From Antedon bifida (lineage: Eukaryota > Echinodermata > Crinoidea > Comatulida > Antedonidae), in the NCBI GenBank assembly GCA_963402885.1, contig OY727096.1:21929820-21993819 (forward strand): a stretch of 64,000 bases of DNA, in the 5' to 3' direction. Position numbers and translations under genes: made by a program. Every line of letters begins with the position of its first letter. The stretch's first letter is position 1. Shown here piece by piece: positions 44,801 to 59,800 of this stretch. Under the pieces are notes generated by a model. It did no database searches. It was not told the origin of the DNA and worked only from the letters and a program-made list of their open reading frames with translations.

Positions 44801-47800
44801 GAAAAAAAAATCACACACTGTCGCTGATGCTTTTATTTAAATTTAATAGTGAAAGTAATCTATGAAAAACTGATCCTTTTAAAGGAAAGCATGTTGAGGC
44901 ATGGCTGTGTAGTTTTACTTTCAATATAATGGTTCTGTCTCCATATTGCGCACGTCATTGGTTTGTTTGATGTAATAGAATTGGAAATAATGGCGTAGTC
45001 TGAATCTGTAACTGGGTTCAATTCAATTCAACTTTATTTTACCACAGAGGCCCAGATCAACTGGTTGTTCTTCCCTGGGGACTGTGCACATACAAAAATA
45101 CAAATACAATTTTTAGATTATTTACAGCATATTTTGATTAATTGATTGTGTAGACAGAGCTTTATGCTAGTGCCTTCCCCTCACCCTATTTTATCTGAAG
45201 TGTTAAATGATACCCTTCACGAAAGTCATGTGATGCCTTTGGACATTTACTTTTTTTTTTTTGTGTTTCTAATAATTAACTTCAAAAATTGTTTTGGTTT
45301 GATTTCAGGGGTAAGAAATTAGAGACATAATTACAACATAGAAATCGTAAAAATATATGATATTTTCTTTATGATGTTTTCACAGTAATTACAGATGTTG
45401 CCTTTAGTATCATTTAACCTTTTGTTTCATCAGACTGGCCGTCTAAATGTATTTATCGATTTAAACGTATACAGTATAATGACTGAAATATTTTGATTAT
45501 GAATTAAATAGATGTTTTACTATATGTACTGAAGTTGATTCAATATTTAATGAGTAGAAAGGTTGTTTAATATCCATGTTTTTCAATGCGGCTGACATTT
45601 AACATCGTTTGTTAGTAACAATGTTTCATCATTATATAATGTTCACAACATCAAGGGGTAAAAGGTTATTGTTTTTATTCATTTCATTTTTTCAACTTTA
45701 TTGTCAACAATGTTTTATCATGACATCATCATGCCATATCAATTTTATAACAATATCATTTCTTGATATCAATGGTATATTCTTATCAATTGTACTTTTC
45801 TTGATATCAATTGTACTTTCTTGATATCAATTATATAGTTGATATCAATTATATACTTGTTATCAGTTATATACTTTCTTTATATCAATTGTATACTTTC
45901 TTGATATCAATTATATACTTTCTTGATATCAATTATACTTTCTTGATCAATTATATACTTTCTTGATATTAAAAACACTTGCCTTCTATTCTCTGTTCTG
46001 TCAAGGCATAACGTCATAATCCAAGAAAGAACACATTAAAAATCTTATGCACTTTATGTTTAAAAAAAAGCAATAGATGGTCGTTGGAAGTTGTTGATGT
46101 GACCAATTCTAACAAAACAAGATTTTGTTTCCATTACGAATGTGGTTTACTCGCTGTAAACTTCCGATCAATGCATACTTTCAAGACCTGACCAATTTGA
46201 TTTCTTCTTTGCTAATGTGGAGACTGAGCCTTTATGGCTTTTTCTCGACCTTTACCCGTCATTTTAATGATCATGTCACTTTTTTGTTGATGCATGTGTT
46301 TCATAATTGACAGCTTGAACTTTTACTCGATGATGGCTAACAAAAAAAATTATATTTGCGACCTCAATCAGTTATATTTGAAATTTTCTCAAACTTGATG
46401 AACTATCTTCGTCAGCTGTTGACCAATATTGACCATAATTAGCCTTTAATTTCCTTGTTTACCAGTATTACATAAAAATATTATTTATATGTGAAAACAT
46501 CTGTCGTTTCTTCTTTAGATACAAGGGCATGGACGACTCCATTTCGATGTAAATTATATTAACTTGTTTACAGTTGATTCTACTGCAATCATATTATTGC
46601 TAAATTCTACACGTTTTTGTGTTGACACAACAGGACATGGTTCCTTACCAATTTCATGGTTCTTGGTCCAAATCCTGAGTTAGTACCATCATTTTTCTTA
46701 TTGTCAAAACAACACAATTAGCTAGCCAAAATACAGGATTTGTGATTTAAAGGAATAAATAGGTCAGTGAAATTAAGAAGTTATGAATGAAGTGGAGTTG
46801 TGGCTTGGTGGTTATGATGCTTGGCTACCACTCCAAGGGTCCTGGGTTCAAGTCCCGTCACATGTCAGGATTTTTTCTAAGGACAAAATTACAACTCCAC
46901 TCCCAAAGACTTGTAATAAGACTTTGTTTATGTAGAGCATCTTGTGTATATGTTTGTCTTGTGAACCTCTGAGGGTCCCTAATGATCAGCAATTGCTGGA
47001 TAGATCACCCTCAATAAATATCGTAAAAAAAAAAAAAAAAAAAAAAAATGAATATAGTATAGCTTTCTTACAATACATTTCTTCTCTTTGTTTCGTACGT
47101 CTATTAATTTTATCAATCAATAGCTATTGCGAACAATACCTCTTTTGCCGTTAAACTATCTTATTACGATAAATGATATAGTTTATCAGTTGCTGCAGTG
47201 AAAGTATTATTTAATTGTACATGCTCAATTCGTGTATTGGATTGCGGATGTCTTTGATTGTATGTATTATGTAGATTATGGGCCACTTAAAATTTTAACT
47301 AAATTTGATACATTTCTTCCACAGTAATTTTGCTTTTGTACTCTAACAAATACTGTAAATATGAGGCAGATGGAATTGCACTACAGTCTAATACAAGTTG
47401 TTGGTTTTTCAATAATCTAGACACAAAAAATAAAATTAGTAGTGGAGCTGTATTGTGTTTAAACATTCCAGTCCCAATGTCCAGGGTTCAATCAGGGTTG
47501 TATCTCACGATTCCACTAATATACTCAATCCTGACATGTGCCAGGGTTCAATCCTGACCTAGTGCCAGGGTTGTGTCTACTGTGTCTCTCCCTAAGCCTC
47601 AAATGTTTTATAACCATGATATAGTTAACCCATCCTGTTGTGTTCTGTTGGTTTTAAATAATAATTTAAGAAGTAGCTTCAGCAAAACATATTTATTTGT
47701 ATATATTTTCCCAAGCAAATATCAGAATGAACTGAGTGAAGTACAAAATTTTGCCGCAGAGGGCACATGTTTAAAGAATACAAATTTGTCTTTATTTTAT

Positions 47801-50800
47801 TTGTGAAGTTATTAATGAACAGATTTTCTTGAATTTCAATAGGCATGTTCTGTAAGTATATACCTATATTTACACCAAAAAAGTGTAGGCCCTGTCGTGC
47901 TAACAAACAAAGCAAGTACTAAAACATTAGCAAAACATAGGTACTGTATAAGGCACTATCTATCATTTTGCAGCGAAACATGGATTCTTTGATGTAATAC
48001 AGTATTATAAAGCACACTCATCCTGGGTTTGAATGGCTTGGCGAAACATAGAGAGCAGAATATTATTATTCAACCTACTTTAAGTCAGTATGATAAAAGA
48101 GGGTTGTATAGTGAACATCAATCAATTTCATGTTTAATTTGATTAAACTGTAGCAGTATACTTTATATACTGTACTGTATATATTTTAAGATGTAATTGG
48201 GCAATGTTTTACAAACCAAGATTTATGGCATTTCCTTTTCATGTGATAAATAAATTTATTTAATGGTTAAAACTAAATGCACAGGCTTCATTTTGTTCAA
48301 CATTGCCAATTCTCTAAAGTAATATACGTTATCCATGTTTTAGACAGAATTAGTAAGCATAAATCGATATACCAGCTAGAAAATCTAACAACAGGATGCT
48401 GAGCTCCGGAGATCAAAGGGTTTATCTGCGGCTGCCACACAATCAGTTCCATGCCCCTTAATAGTATAATATAATAATACACCGCGGAGAATATGTACAT
48501 AGTACAGTATTGCTAGTATCTGTCGCAGCCAGACCTAAGATCAAAGGACTGTTATAAATTCCTAATTTGGCAAGGCGAGCTTAGTGCCCTGTTGTTAGAT
48601 TGCCTTATAATATCAATAACTTTTATACAATAAATTAAATTAAAGATTTGGATTTGTTGATTTATGATAGGGTACATTAAAATGGAATTCAGGGAGGACA
48701 TCTTTGGAACCCAACAGAGTATTCCCTTTAATAGTGGTCTCCCAGTGTAGCTGTAGTGTTAAAACATATATGTCCCCTTGTTCGTTTCCCAAGAAGGTGT
48801 CCCATTTAGTGTTGTCCCCTGAATAGTATTGTCTCAAAGGAGGGCTCTATTGTACAGTATATCCTCTTTAATGTAAAACAAATTATTTCATGTTGGTTTT
48901 AAATGCGTAAGCTATTAATTACTGCTATGATGATGATTGAAATTCCAACACATGTAAAGACACCTTAAAGAAACTCAAGTCTAAGCACACCATTGACGTC
49001 AGCTCAATTCGTTGAGTACTAAGTCAATAACAAAATTGGTCTTTGTAAAAGACAATGATTTTATACTTTTTCTCAAGTTTACACTCAAGATCTTAAAAGC
49101 CAGCGGTGCTTTGTGTTTAAGTAGCTACAAATGGTCTCTTTTGAAGCATGTATAATATACGATAAAATATCATTTTGCTTGCTTCGCTTTCTCCAGCTCA
49201 TCAAATGAACCAATTAAATCAATACAACATGGTTTTACATGTATATTATGTACGCGTTGTAATACATTATCAATACCATCATTAAGCATCTGGATGTCTT
49301 TCAAGAAATTGTGGGAAATTTATTATACATACATTTAGTGTAATTACTGCTAAATCTATTTGATGTATAATAAATGCATCAGAATTTGTGTAATTACCAT
49401 GACATGATAATGGATGTGTAGTTGTATAGGGTGTTGCTTGCTCAGTCTAAATGTTGTCACCCAGTATACAGTTACACTGTTTTTGTACATGGTAAAGTAC
49501 AAAAGTGTGTAAACAAACTTGTAAAAAACATAATTATACAAAATAACATAAAGAAAATGTTTACCGCAATACTATATAAATCTGGTATATTTTATTTAAA
49601 TTTTTATGAACTGAAAACTTAAATGTAGAGCATCTTTTTTACCTATCATATCAGAAAGCCTACCCTAGCTGATCCACCATAGGCACAAGGCCATACAATA
49701 TATTGCGCACAGTCACTAGGCCTAGACCCGACACTGATTTCAGTTTTCTTTTTACTCTCTAAATCTAGAAAGTAAAATTAGTAAAGTCACTTTTGAAATG
49801 TTGAACAACCTTTTGAAAATGTAACTATAAATATGCCAAGAACTATTATTTTATAACACAAACATTGAGAACATCCCATGTACTGTATAAACATAGGACA
49901 AGTAGTGCCTCCAGTGGTTAATTATGATCCTATACCCAATAGAATTGTATACGTCTGTTCGTCTTTTTCCACGCCTGTTCTATCTGTTCCTACTGCAAGC
50001 AGTAACTTCGTATTAATACGTGTCTGCACCAATTGTTCAAGTACAATTATTGTTCCCGTTCAGAGTATTATTTTTCACCTTTCTTTCACCCCAAAAGCTA
50101 TTATTTTATCCAAACACAATCACATTTAAATGATAAATGGGAATTTATGTCTCTAAAATGGAAATTATTTTTTCTTTTTTTTTAAATTTATTATAGAACT
50201 AATATTATTATACATGGTTTATAACAAAACAACCTTGAGGTGTCCGCATTTTAAAGGTAATGCATTCTGTCGCTCTTACTCAAGAGGAATGATCTTCCAT
50301 TTTTTGTAAAAATTATGCTTCTCTGTCAAATATACTTTTTGATTTTTGCCATTGCATCTTGAATTAAAATAGATATCGACTCTTGACAAATTAAAAGGAT
50401 TGATTGATTATTTTTTATATATATAGCTTGATTAACTTTTTCGTAATTTTCTTTTGATTTCGGTTATGAGTGATATAAGACAGAGAGTCTGTACGGTTCA
50501 GCAAGGCCTTAACATTACTATTAGTTTAATGACTAAGCACAGTAATTGGACTCATTACTTTCCACAGAGCTACACTTAATTGCAGCACTGTTAAGTACCG
50601 TATATGTATAATCTCTTGCTTGAGTATTATCCCATTCTCAGGTATTTTTACATGCCCAATCTTATTCTTGAGCATGCTTGAGTTTAATCTCGTACTTAAG
50701 TATAATCTTGAGTGTAATATAAGTGTGACCTCATGTTTGAGTTACATGTTTAGGTATAACCTCATATTTGAGTTACATGTATAACCTCATTGCCCGAGTG

Positions 50801-53800
50801 TAATCTTATGCTTGAGCATAATTATATGCTTAAGTATAACCTCATGCTTAAGTGTAACCTCATGCTTAATTGTAATGCCCATTTTTAGGCTAAATTCCAA
50901 CAAAACTGCTGTACTTTGGTATAACCATTGTTAATACAATTTGAATATAAAACCACCGCCTAACTTTCTTAACCAAACACTTTTTTGTCTAACCTCTCTC
51001 AAACCAGATACTCCAATTACCAGAGAATCTTAAAAAATCAAAATTGTCTTTATATCTCAAAGATCCTAAATATAATGATACTGTAATTCTATACTGCAAT
51101 ACTGTATACTAAATATATATAAAAGTAAAAAATGCATTTTGTAAATCAAATTGGTTTTCAGAAAATTGATTGTACTACTGAATAATGAAAGGGCACAAAT
51201 GATTACTGTAACTATTCCAGAATAAACTTTCTCTATTATTCAGAACTTCAGTCTTATAAATAAAGATGATACTTTAAAATATATATGTTGGAAGCTGGAT
51301 CATTTTCAAGAAACAGTCTTGCACAGATTGTTATCACTTTGTGGACTGTATCAGTTGCAATATAAAAGTCAGGATTTATCATCTTTGTAATAAGATACAA
51401 ATGCAGTAGTTAATTTATAGCATTGTGTTCAGCTTTTCTGTGATACAACACTTTCTTATTATCACAAATGGCACCTATATGTAACACAGCGATTTATTCA
51501 GTAACCCTTGTAATACTTAAGTGCATTCAGTTATTCTTATCTTTCAATAATGTCCACACCATATGACCTATTCCCAAGTAAATAATAAACATTAAAGCTA
51601 CGTTTAAATTGAGCTGATTCCAGGCTTTTGGCCGAAAAAAAATCATTAAAATTGGTAGGAATGTAACTGGTCAAACACATTTTTTATTCTGTGCAAAACA
51701 TATGTATATAATCAAAATCGTTTTCTGCTGCCAATGGAGCGAATTTGTGCTCAATGAGGACGTAGCTAGATTTCATTCTAAAGCTCTGTCTACACTATCA
51801 AACTTTATGTGACAAAAAAATGTGATGTGCCCATATATGGACATGATGATGTCATAACACTACCATATTTAAGCATATCACTACCATATTTTGGCACAAC
51901 ACACTTTTTTGTCAACCTAGTGTGTACCTGATACTATTTTGTTTCAGAGGAATCAAATTTATGTTTCATATTGATTCAAATTACAAATGTTGTAGCCAAA
52001 GGGCGTGTTGCAAATATTAAGTATGATTGATCAAAATATACATAAAAAGACTCAAATAGTTAAGGCTAATTACTACGTTAACAAGTCATGAGGCCCTCTC
52101 CATGGTATCTTGATGGGCGTCACTATAACTGTCTGAAGTCATACAAAAATTAAATCAAAGGCAGTGCCTCTTTGGCTGTTAATTTTACTATTAGACTATT
52201 AATTACTGTAATTATACTAATTTGTGATAATTATTTAACAGACAGTGTTTTGAATGTATTCTTCCAAAACCATTTAAAGAGCAGTGGCTTATTAATTTTT
52301 ATGATTGAATGATCTTATTTTGTAGAGACTCTAAAACTGTGGCAATAAAAGCGTGTTATAAGAAAATGTATTGTACTTGTTTGCTGCTTTTTTTCTCAAT
52401 TTCTAGAAATTTATTTATATCATATGTATAACAATTTTTTTTAAATGCATCCCTGGTGCTTCATAAAAATCAAGTTACATTCAAATTCTGAAATTTATTT
52501 CTGCTTATAATATTTGATTGTAGCTGCTGTAAATGTAGTAAGTCTTTTTTGTTCGTTCCCCCAAGATTTTAACATTTTATTTGAAAAATAACGAAAATAT
52601 AACATTTCTTTAAATTAACAGTGGAGATGCTGTGATGCATACGTAGTGATAGTCAGTTCCATCACCGAACCATTCTCTCATATTTTTATTATTATTATTT
52701 ACTTTTTCAGTGTTTTCATGTAGCCTATGTTACTTATGAAGATGCAGATTCTATAGAAAGATTAAAAAAGAAGAATATAAAAGATCCTAAAGTTTTGTCG
52801 ACCTCAAAATCACACATAGCAACAGGTCTAGAGAGTAAGTAATTTAAAATTAATAATAATCAAACATTTTATATAGCGCCAATTACAAAAAGGCCCATTG
52901 TATCCTGAAATTTGCTCAATAAATGAGTTTTTAAGTAATCTTTTCTTTTCACTATCCTTATACAAACAATCAGTCACGTCGTAGTTGTTTGTATTTCTGA
53001 ATAATAAGAAGTTCCAAAACTAGGCTTACTACGGCACTCGTATTTATTGTCGTCTTTGACTCGACGGACTCACGCAAAAAAATTTCTGCTCAACCGCCCG
53101 TCTTCTCCACGTTCTGTGTAAATGGTCATAAGAAATAACATAGATTCTATTTTTTCAATATACCTTTACCGCTTACCACTCGTCTGTGTAAATTGGCCTT
53201 TAGTCTTGAAACGGAGCAGATATCAATGATTTATTTTATGAAGGCAACGAAATGGAACGTATCGAGGAACAAGTAAAAGTAAATTAGACAGCATGAAGGC
53301 TTAGGTAACATAATTTAATATTTGGTGAAATTCATGGCTTGAAATCTGCCTTGATTGTCAAACAATTATAAAACAACAAATGCTAAATCATTAGTGTTTA
53401 AAACAACCCTAATTGCTAAGTACCGGTTGTATCATCTTGAGTGTACTTCATTGATCATCTGATTGCAACACCCCTTAGGTTGTTCTATGACCTTGTTTAC
53501 AACTTTACAAAGTTCAAATCATTACTTTTTATTTTTTAAAAATATTAATTTACATTTATTAATAAATACGCATCATCGCAAGGTTCAGATAATTAATTTA
53601 TATAAATAATTGATGTGAAATTTAATTGTATTAATTCATGTTCAGCATTTCAAGGTTCAAATAATTGTATTTTAAAGTCATATGAATGTGTACCACATTA
53701 GAGCCTATTACTAATGTTATAATAGCTAGACATCATTAACAAATCTCTAGACATTCAAGATCATTATATCATATACTTAACTAATTACCATCCTCGCCTC

Positions 53801-56800
53801 TGGCTTTTTAACAACCTCAGAAGCGTTGGTTTTCCATGTATATTGGATCAAAAGTCTTCACGAATGCAATTATTGCTCAATTAATTGGATTCTGTCGACG
53901 CTTTGCTAAAGACACTGATTAGCTGTTGGGTAATGAACAATAGCTCATGGGAAAATAGACGGGAATCAACTAGGTTTTGTCATGCAATCTCTTTTTACAG
54001 ATTATATATGTGACTGAAAACCATTTAGTATTTTATTTTTTTGGTTGAAACAGGATAACCATTTTCATTGCAAAGTATTTATACTGATGTAGTGAAGCAT
54101 AGAAAAGACTATTGGTGTATTAAATGAATAAACTTATGGTAGCCCATTGGTTAGAACACTTGATGACTATCCTAGAAAGACTCCCCAGTCCACTCAGCTG
54201 ATGAATACCTTTAGGTTAAAACATTCTATGGAGGATTTAAGGCAGTGTGGAAAGATCTGGTGGTGTATTCTCGGATAAGGACTATAAACCGTGTGCATTT
54301 TAAAGAACCCAGTTCATCATTGGGAGTTACTCCGGTGGACTCGTTCGTAAAATAGCCCCTGTATCGGGAATTACCACCTACTGTATCTGAGAGGAGAGGG
54401 AATTATTTGCTATTGGTAATCCTTGGCCGCATGCACAAAAATATTTAAAAAAAGAATGCAGGTGGTTGAACAAATTCCAAAACAAAAGTCATTTGTTGTC
54501 ATTACTCAACTTCCATCTGAATCTTGTTTGGTAAGGTATGGTTGCTTAATATATAAATAACTAAAGCTCTGTCTACACTATCAAACTTTATGTGACACAA
54601 AAATGTGATGTGCCCATATATGGACACGATGATGTCATACCACTACCATATTTGGGCACATCACACTTTTTTGTCAAACTAGTTTGATAGTGTAGGCAGA
54701 GCTTAACAGTGACCGAAATATAACACAATTCGAGTCATGTATAATAGAGAATAGCTACTGGCAAATTAACTGTTTGTGAATTTCATTTTTTGGTTCAATG
54801 AGTGGTCAGTATTTGAAGACCACATGTTTGTGATCTCATTCTAATTTTACCCTATTTATATCCTCATGAAGAAAAAAAAAGCTTTTTTATCTCAATCTTT
54901 AGTACAGAAATGTTGGAATATGTTGAAATCTCAGCATGACCGGTGGTTGGTTTCTTAGAAATCAACTTCAGTATTAAAGTTGTATAGATTCATAGAAAGT
55001 GGAAACAATTATAAAATAATATAAAAATGATTATCTTCGATAATAATCGGTTTTCATAATTTGTTTTTATTGCTCAATAAAAACAAAATTGTAAATTCGC
55101 AGAAATGTGGACCATATATTACATCATGAAACAGCATGTTCTGTAACATTTGCAACGTTTAACGAGAATGATGTCCAGAGATATGAGTGATAATAAATTT
55201 GTTCTCATTGGTATCATACAACTAACAACCTCTTCACCAATGATAAGTGTGACAAAAATTGGTGAAAAGTTTGATTTAATATTCCGCATTCAATGCAGCT
55301 ATGCACTGGCATTCCACGCATTAACAGTTTACACCTTGCATGAACACTATGGCGCAAATTGTGGTATACATATCGTTGAGAAACCCTGCTTCAAGATGAA
55401 GGTATCCATAGTCAATGAGAAAGATCAACAGTTTTGGGAACTGTGCAACACTTCTGGACATGTGTAAAAAAGTTCCAACATTGTTCTGCACCGACCATAA
55501 CTTGCTCCATTGACTGTGGAGCATTGGCAGACCCAAATGTGTGCAAATCATCAACAGGCTTATTTTTTGTACACTACTAGTATTTTGCTTGTGTATATAC
55601 ACATACATCAGTTTGTTCTAATGGGTTTTTCCGTTATAATAAAATCAGACAGATAGAAAGTGACGTTAGACGCACTTAATTCTGTTGATTGTTGGCCCTT
55701 GCATATTTTTTCCTCCCGTTAACAAGGTAAAATTAGAGTAGCAAATTACAGTGGACAATAAAGTTTTACTTTTTGTCTCATTAGATGATAAAAGGTTCAA
55801 ATGCCAACATTTAGATTTCCGTACATTTTGATTTATGGCGCTTCACTTCAGTCAGAACTCAATCAAGAGAAATAATTCATAGGTTCTGCCACCTACAACT
55901 ATTGGACAATACACAAGAAAGTTTGAATAATTTTAATACTTTTTTTATAAAGATTTGTTTAGGGAGGAGGGACATGAATATATATTTAAGTATTTGTTTA
56001 ATACATATAATACCAGTAATACATATTTGTTAAATTAAAGAAAACAACTTGCCATTACATACAGAGTAGATCTCCTTTGAGACATCTCCTCCATGGAACA
56101 GTAAAGGGACATTGTCCTGTGAAACCAGCCATTTTCTATTCTGGCAACATTTTGTTGGATTACATAGGTATCCCCTTAACATGGTTCATTTGCTGAAGAG
56201 CCTTTTAATCTGTTTACTTGTACTTCACAGTACTTTTTTCCATTTATATTCTTTACTAAATACATTTTACATTCTGAAATCTTGTTTTTATTTCTTCTTA
56301 AAAGTCGATGAAAATATTACCTACAGTGAGGCAATTTCGTGTAATTGATAATGATACATTCGCAATGACTGTGTTTTTCTCTTTGGTAATTGAGATAAAA
56401 CAGAATGGTTGATTTGTAAAAAGCTTTTAACGTCGAACACCAGCAGCTGTCAGCTCTCCCTATTTCTACATCATACAGAGTAAAAACCTTTTTAACTGCT
56501 TGAAAAACAACTCATAATTGTGGTGTAGAATCTTGGAGATATCTAAGCTATAATCCCATTAGTACTGTTTGTTTGCTTGAGCATTTGGTTGCAGTGGTGA
56601 TCTTGTGAATTTAACAGGGGATGGAGCAAATCCAAGATCGTTGACCTAGATGTCTAATGATGCATGAAGAAGGGTCATTGCAATCCTCAAACCTCTGTGA
56701 TTTTTAGGTGTTTTTTGTCGGTATGATGTTTATTGCAGGAAGTCACTTTGTCGTGAATATGGATTTCAACCATATATGGCAATATGTAATTCTGTAATAC

Positions 56801-59800
56801 AGTGGTGTCTGTATTTTGTTTATGGCCTATGGTGTCACATATGTATTACAGAATTTGCACAGCACAGCACTATTCGGACCCACGCCATAAAACAGACATG
56901 TCCTCATTCAGACTCCATGAATGGTATAAAGGTACTTAATTTTACACTCTTTTGTTTGTATTTATATGGCTACTATGTTTTTTTATTGTCCTAGATTTTC
57001 ACATCTTTCGTATTTACAACCTACTGTTGTTAGCAAATTATCCTTTCTAAAATGCGTTGCGCAATAACTCTACAGACTACACAAACATACTACACTCATT
57101 AAGATTATGCAATTAAGTAGGATTTAACAGAGTGATACAATCTTGCCCGATATTAGTTGTGTAAACAAATAACTGTTGCTGGCGTGTTCATCTGTAAAAA
57201 CTAAAAAGGTTTAATGGAATCTGGCGGAATTAAAGGAGGTAATTAATACTTAGAGAAAATGTCTGCATAATAAATCATTCAGGTTGAGTTTGTTGCACAA
57301 GTTGAAACCAAACAAGCAAGAAAGTGCAAATGGTACAGTAAATATTCGTTTTCTGGTAAAATTCCAAAAATGTTGCCGGAATAAGTGATATTATATTCTG
57401 AATGGTATATAAACCAGATATGAGGAAGAAGAAAATGCTAAATGCAAATGTAGATTCAAAACGTCTCAGTGAAATACATTTAAACTGTGCTTTCATGGCA
57501 TGTTCATTATATATTATTTGAAGGTTTGCATGACAATAAACACTAGAAAAGTTAGGTTTACGAAACACCATGTCTTTCCAAAAGGAAATAAATTGAGACA
57601 TTCTCAACTTTACTATTTTTGGAAACACATGATGTACCACAAACCTAACTTTACTAAATTAATTTTAGTCTACATTAAATAGTATATATTTATTTGTAAT
57701 AACTTCCTTAAATATTAAATAGTATTTCTATTTATTATTTACGATTCAATTCACTCCAGATCTGAAATAAGTAGCTTTCCTGGTTAAATACATGTGTGAG
57801 CAAGAATGTCTAATGAATAATAGTAAATAGTTAATACAAAACACCTGTTTCCTAAAGTTGTTTAATTGTAGATGTTTATCTGCAGGAAAATTATAGTACT
57901 TACAGTACGTCGCGTCATGTGTAGATTTTATTTTTATATGAACCAAAGTATGAAATTTAAAAAATGCAAAGTTCTATTAAATTCATTGTTGAAAAAATGT
58001 TACAGTTTTGTGGGTAGTGGTAGAAGTTCTTAATTCTTTTACAGACTTGGAACTTAACGCCAAAATTACACCTAAAATTTGAAAGCCTTGCGTCACTAGT
58101 GAACTATTATTTTAATATGCTAAATTTGAAACTAAACTCTTTAGTTTTACCAGAATATATATTACAAATTATAAATTTATCAACGATATTTCAGATCAAA
58201 TTTGTCCGCTATCTTGAATATCTGTTACAATATTTTTCTTGATAATATTTCAGATCAGATTTTTCGTGTTTGATTTCTCCTGCCAATTTCACTTATAAAC
58301 TCTGAGTATCCGGAAATTTGTATCCCGCTTTCTATATGTAAGCAAACTACATATTGCAATGTGAAATGCTTTATTCACATTTGAATAAAACAGTAATCAC
58401 TAAATCAGCCCCTAGATAGTATCACTCAGCCCCTAGATAGTATCAGTCAGCCCCTAGATAGTATCATTCAGCATCTAAATAGCATCATTCAGCCCCTGGA
58501 TTAGATTAGTCAGCCCCTGGATAAGATTAATCAGCCCCTGGATAAGATTACTCAGCCCCTGGATGAGGTTACATCATCCCCTGGATAAGGTTATATCAGC
58601 CCCTGGATGAGGTTACATCATCCCCTGGATAAGGTTATATCAGCCCCTGGATAAGATTACATCAGCCCCTGGATAGGGTTATATCAGCCCCTGGATATGG
58701 TTATATCAGCCACTGAACCTGGAACAAATCTCAGCATTGATCAAAAGTATTTTTTTGAAAGGGAATCCTGGAGAAGTTGGTAAAATGAAAAAGAGGACAA
58801 CAGTTGCTTCTACTATCTCCTGCGCTGTGTGCACATTATGTCCCAAATGTGCACATTGTGTTTGGTTTATTTGCACAAATTATCCCAATAGAACAACTAG
58901 TGTCTTAGTGATGACATCTGCCGGAAACTTTCTTGTTAAATTGCTAGTTTGATTTCATGAGTTTATTTGGGTCATTTTCTAACCTCATTAACTTGCATTG
59001 GTTGCATTAACAGCAAAACATGTTTGTATTGAAGCGTACAGTGTCAAGTGTCAATTGCTGAATTATTTTCTGTATACTCAGACATAATAACCTTTCTTTT
59101 CTGCATATAGGTCATATCGTCACCTTATTCGATGGTTTGCTGATAGAATTGTTTAAAAAATGAATAAATTATAAGAACGTTTAGTAGTAAGATATTCAAT
59201 TAAATTTTGTTAATCTAGTGTAGTAATAATTGGAATTTAAGCCACGATTTTTATAAGAGGTAAGGAAAAGGTTGTAAGTTTTTTTAGCTGATTTAATGTT
59301 TTTGGTAAATAAAATATTAGTGTTAATGTGCAGTAGTAAGTATTTGTACATTTAAAAGATCCTGTATCCTGTTAAATAAATTCAGATGGCGTTCTCTTGT
59401 TGATGAAGATGTATCTTTTGTGGTAATTGCTATTCTACACCGACAACGTATCTTAATATTAAATTGAAAATGATTGACTCTAAAAGTGAATAATTTGCAA
59501 TACTTGTATGTGCACTGTCTATTGGAATTTATCAACTAATATTAGGATGATTAACATCAACCTATATCTTGGTACCCATTTGTAAGGGATCATGTCAAAT
59601 TAATGCACTGCAGTTACTGCAGTAACTACACTTATTTGCTGCAATGAATTAACTTAACTTGTTTAAATACAGGAGTTTATGAGTCAGTCACTGCAATACA
59701 TTGTGTATTATAATTAATCCCCAAAAAACTAAAAAATTGTATTAAAAGGTTTAAAGAGTAAATAAAATGTATTTACTGCAGTAAGGGCAGTAGAATAATT

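Larger units (their letters stand above)
42829..52710 (+). other. RRP7A: RRP7A intron 3 (9.9 kb)
   Basis: Largest visible intron. It holds a family C inverted-repeat element, three-copy and 22-bp tandem repeats, a SINE, a family A copy and an inverted ACAGTAGAAC copy. No internal gene recognised. Confidence 0.8.

Noticed and set aside
46792-46875. Possible genuine tRNA gene
   Set aside because: A and B boxes are present, but the arms do not close and the sequence continues into a SINE body with poly-A; the 17454 candidate fails for the same reason.
47478-47580. Three CCAGGGTTCAAT words resembling Pol III B boxes
   Set aside because: No A box or tRNA-like spacing; most likely a short decayed repeat.
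55150-55467. 105-codon open frame inside RRP7A intron 4
   Set aside because: No domain and no plausible splice partners; the minus strand is open as well.
58405-58714. CRISPR-like regularly spaced array
   Set aside because: The unit is a 21-22 bp tandem repeat without unique spacers, in an animal intron.
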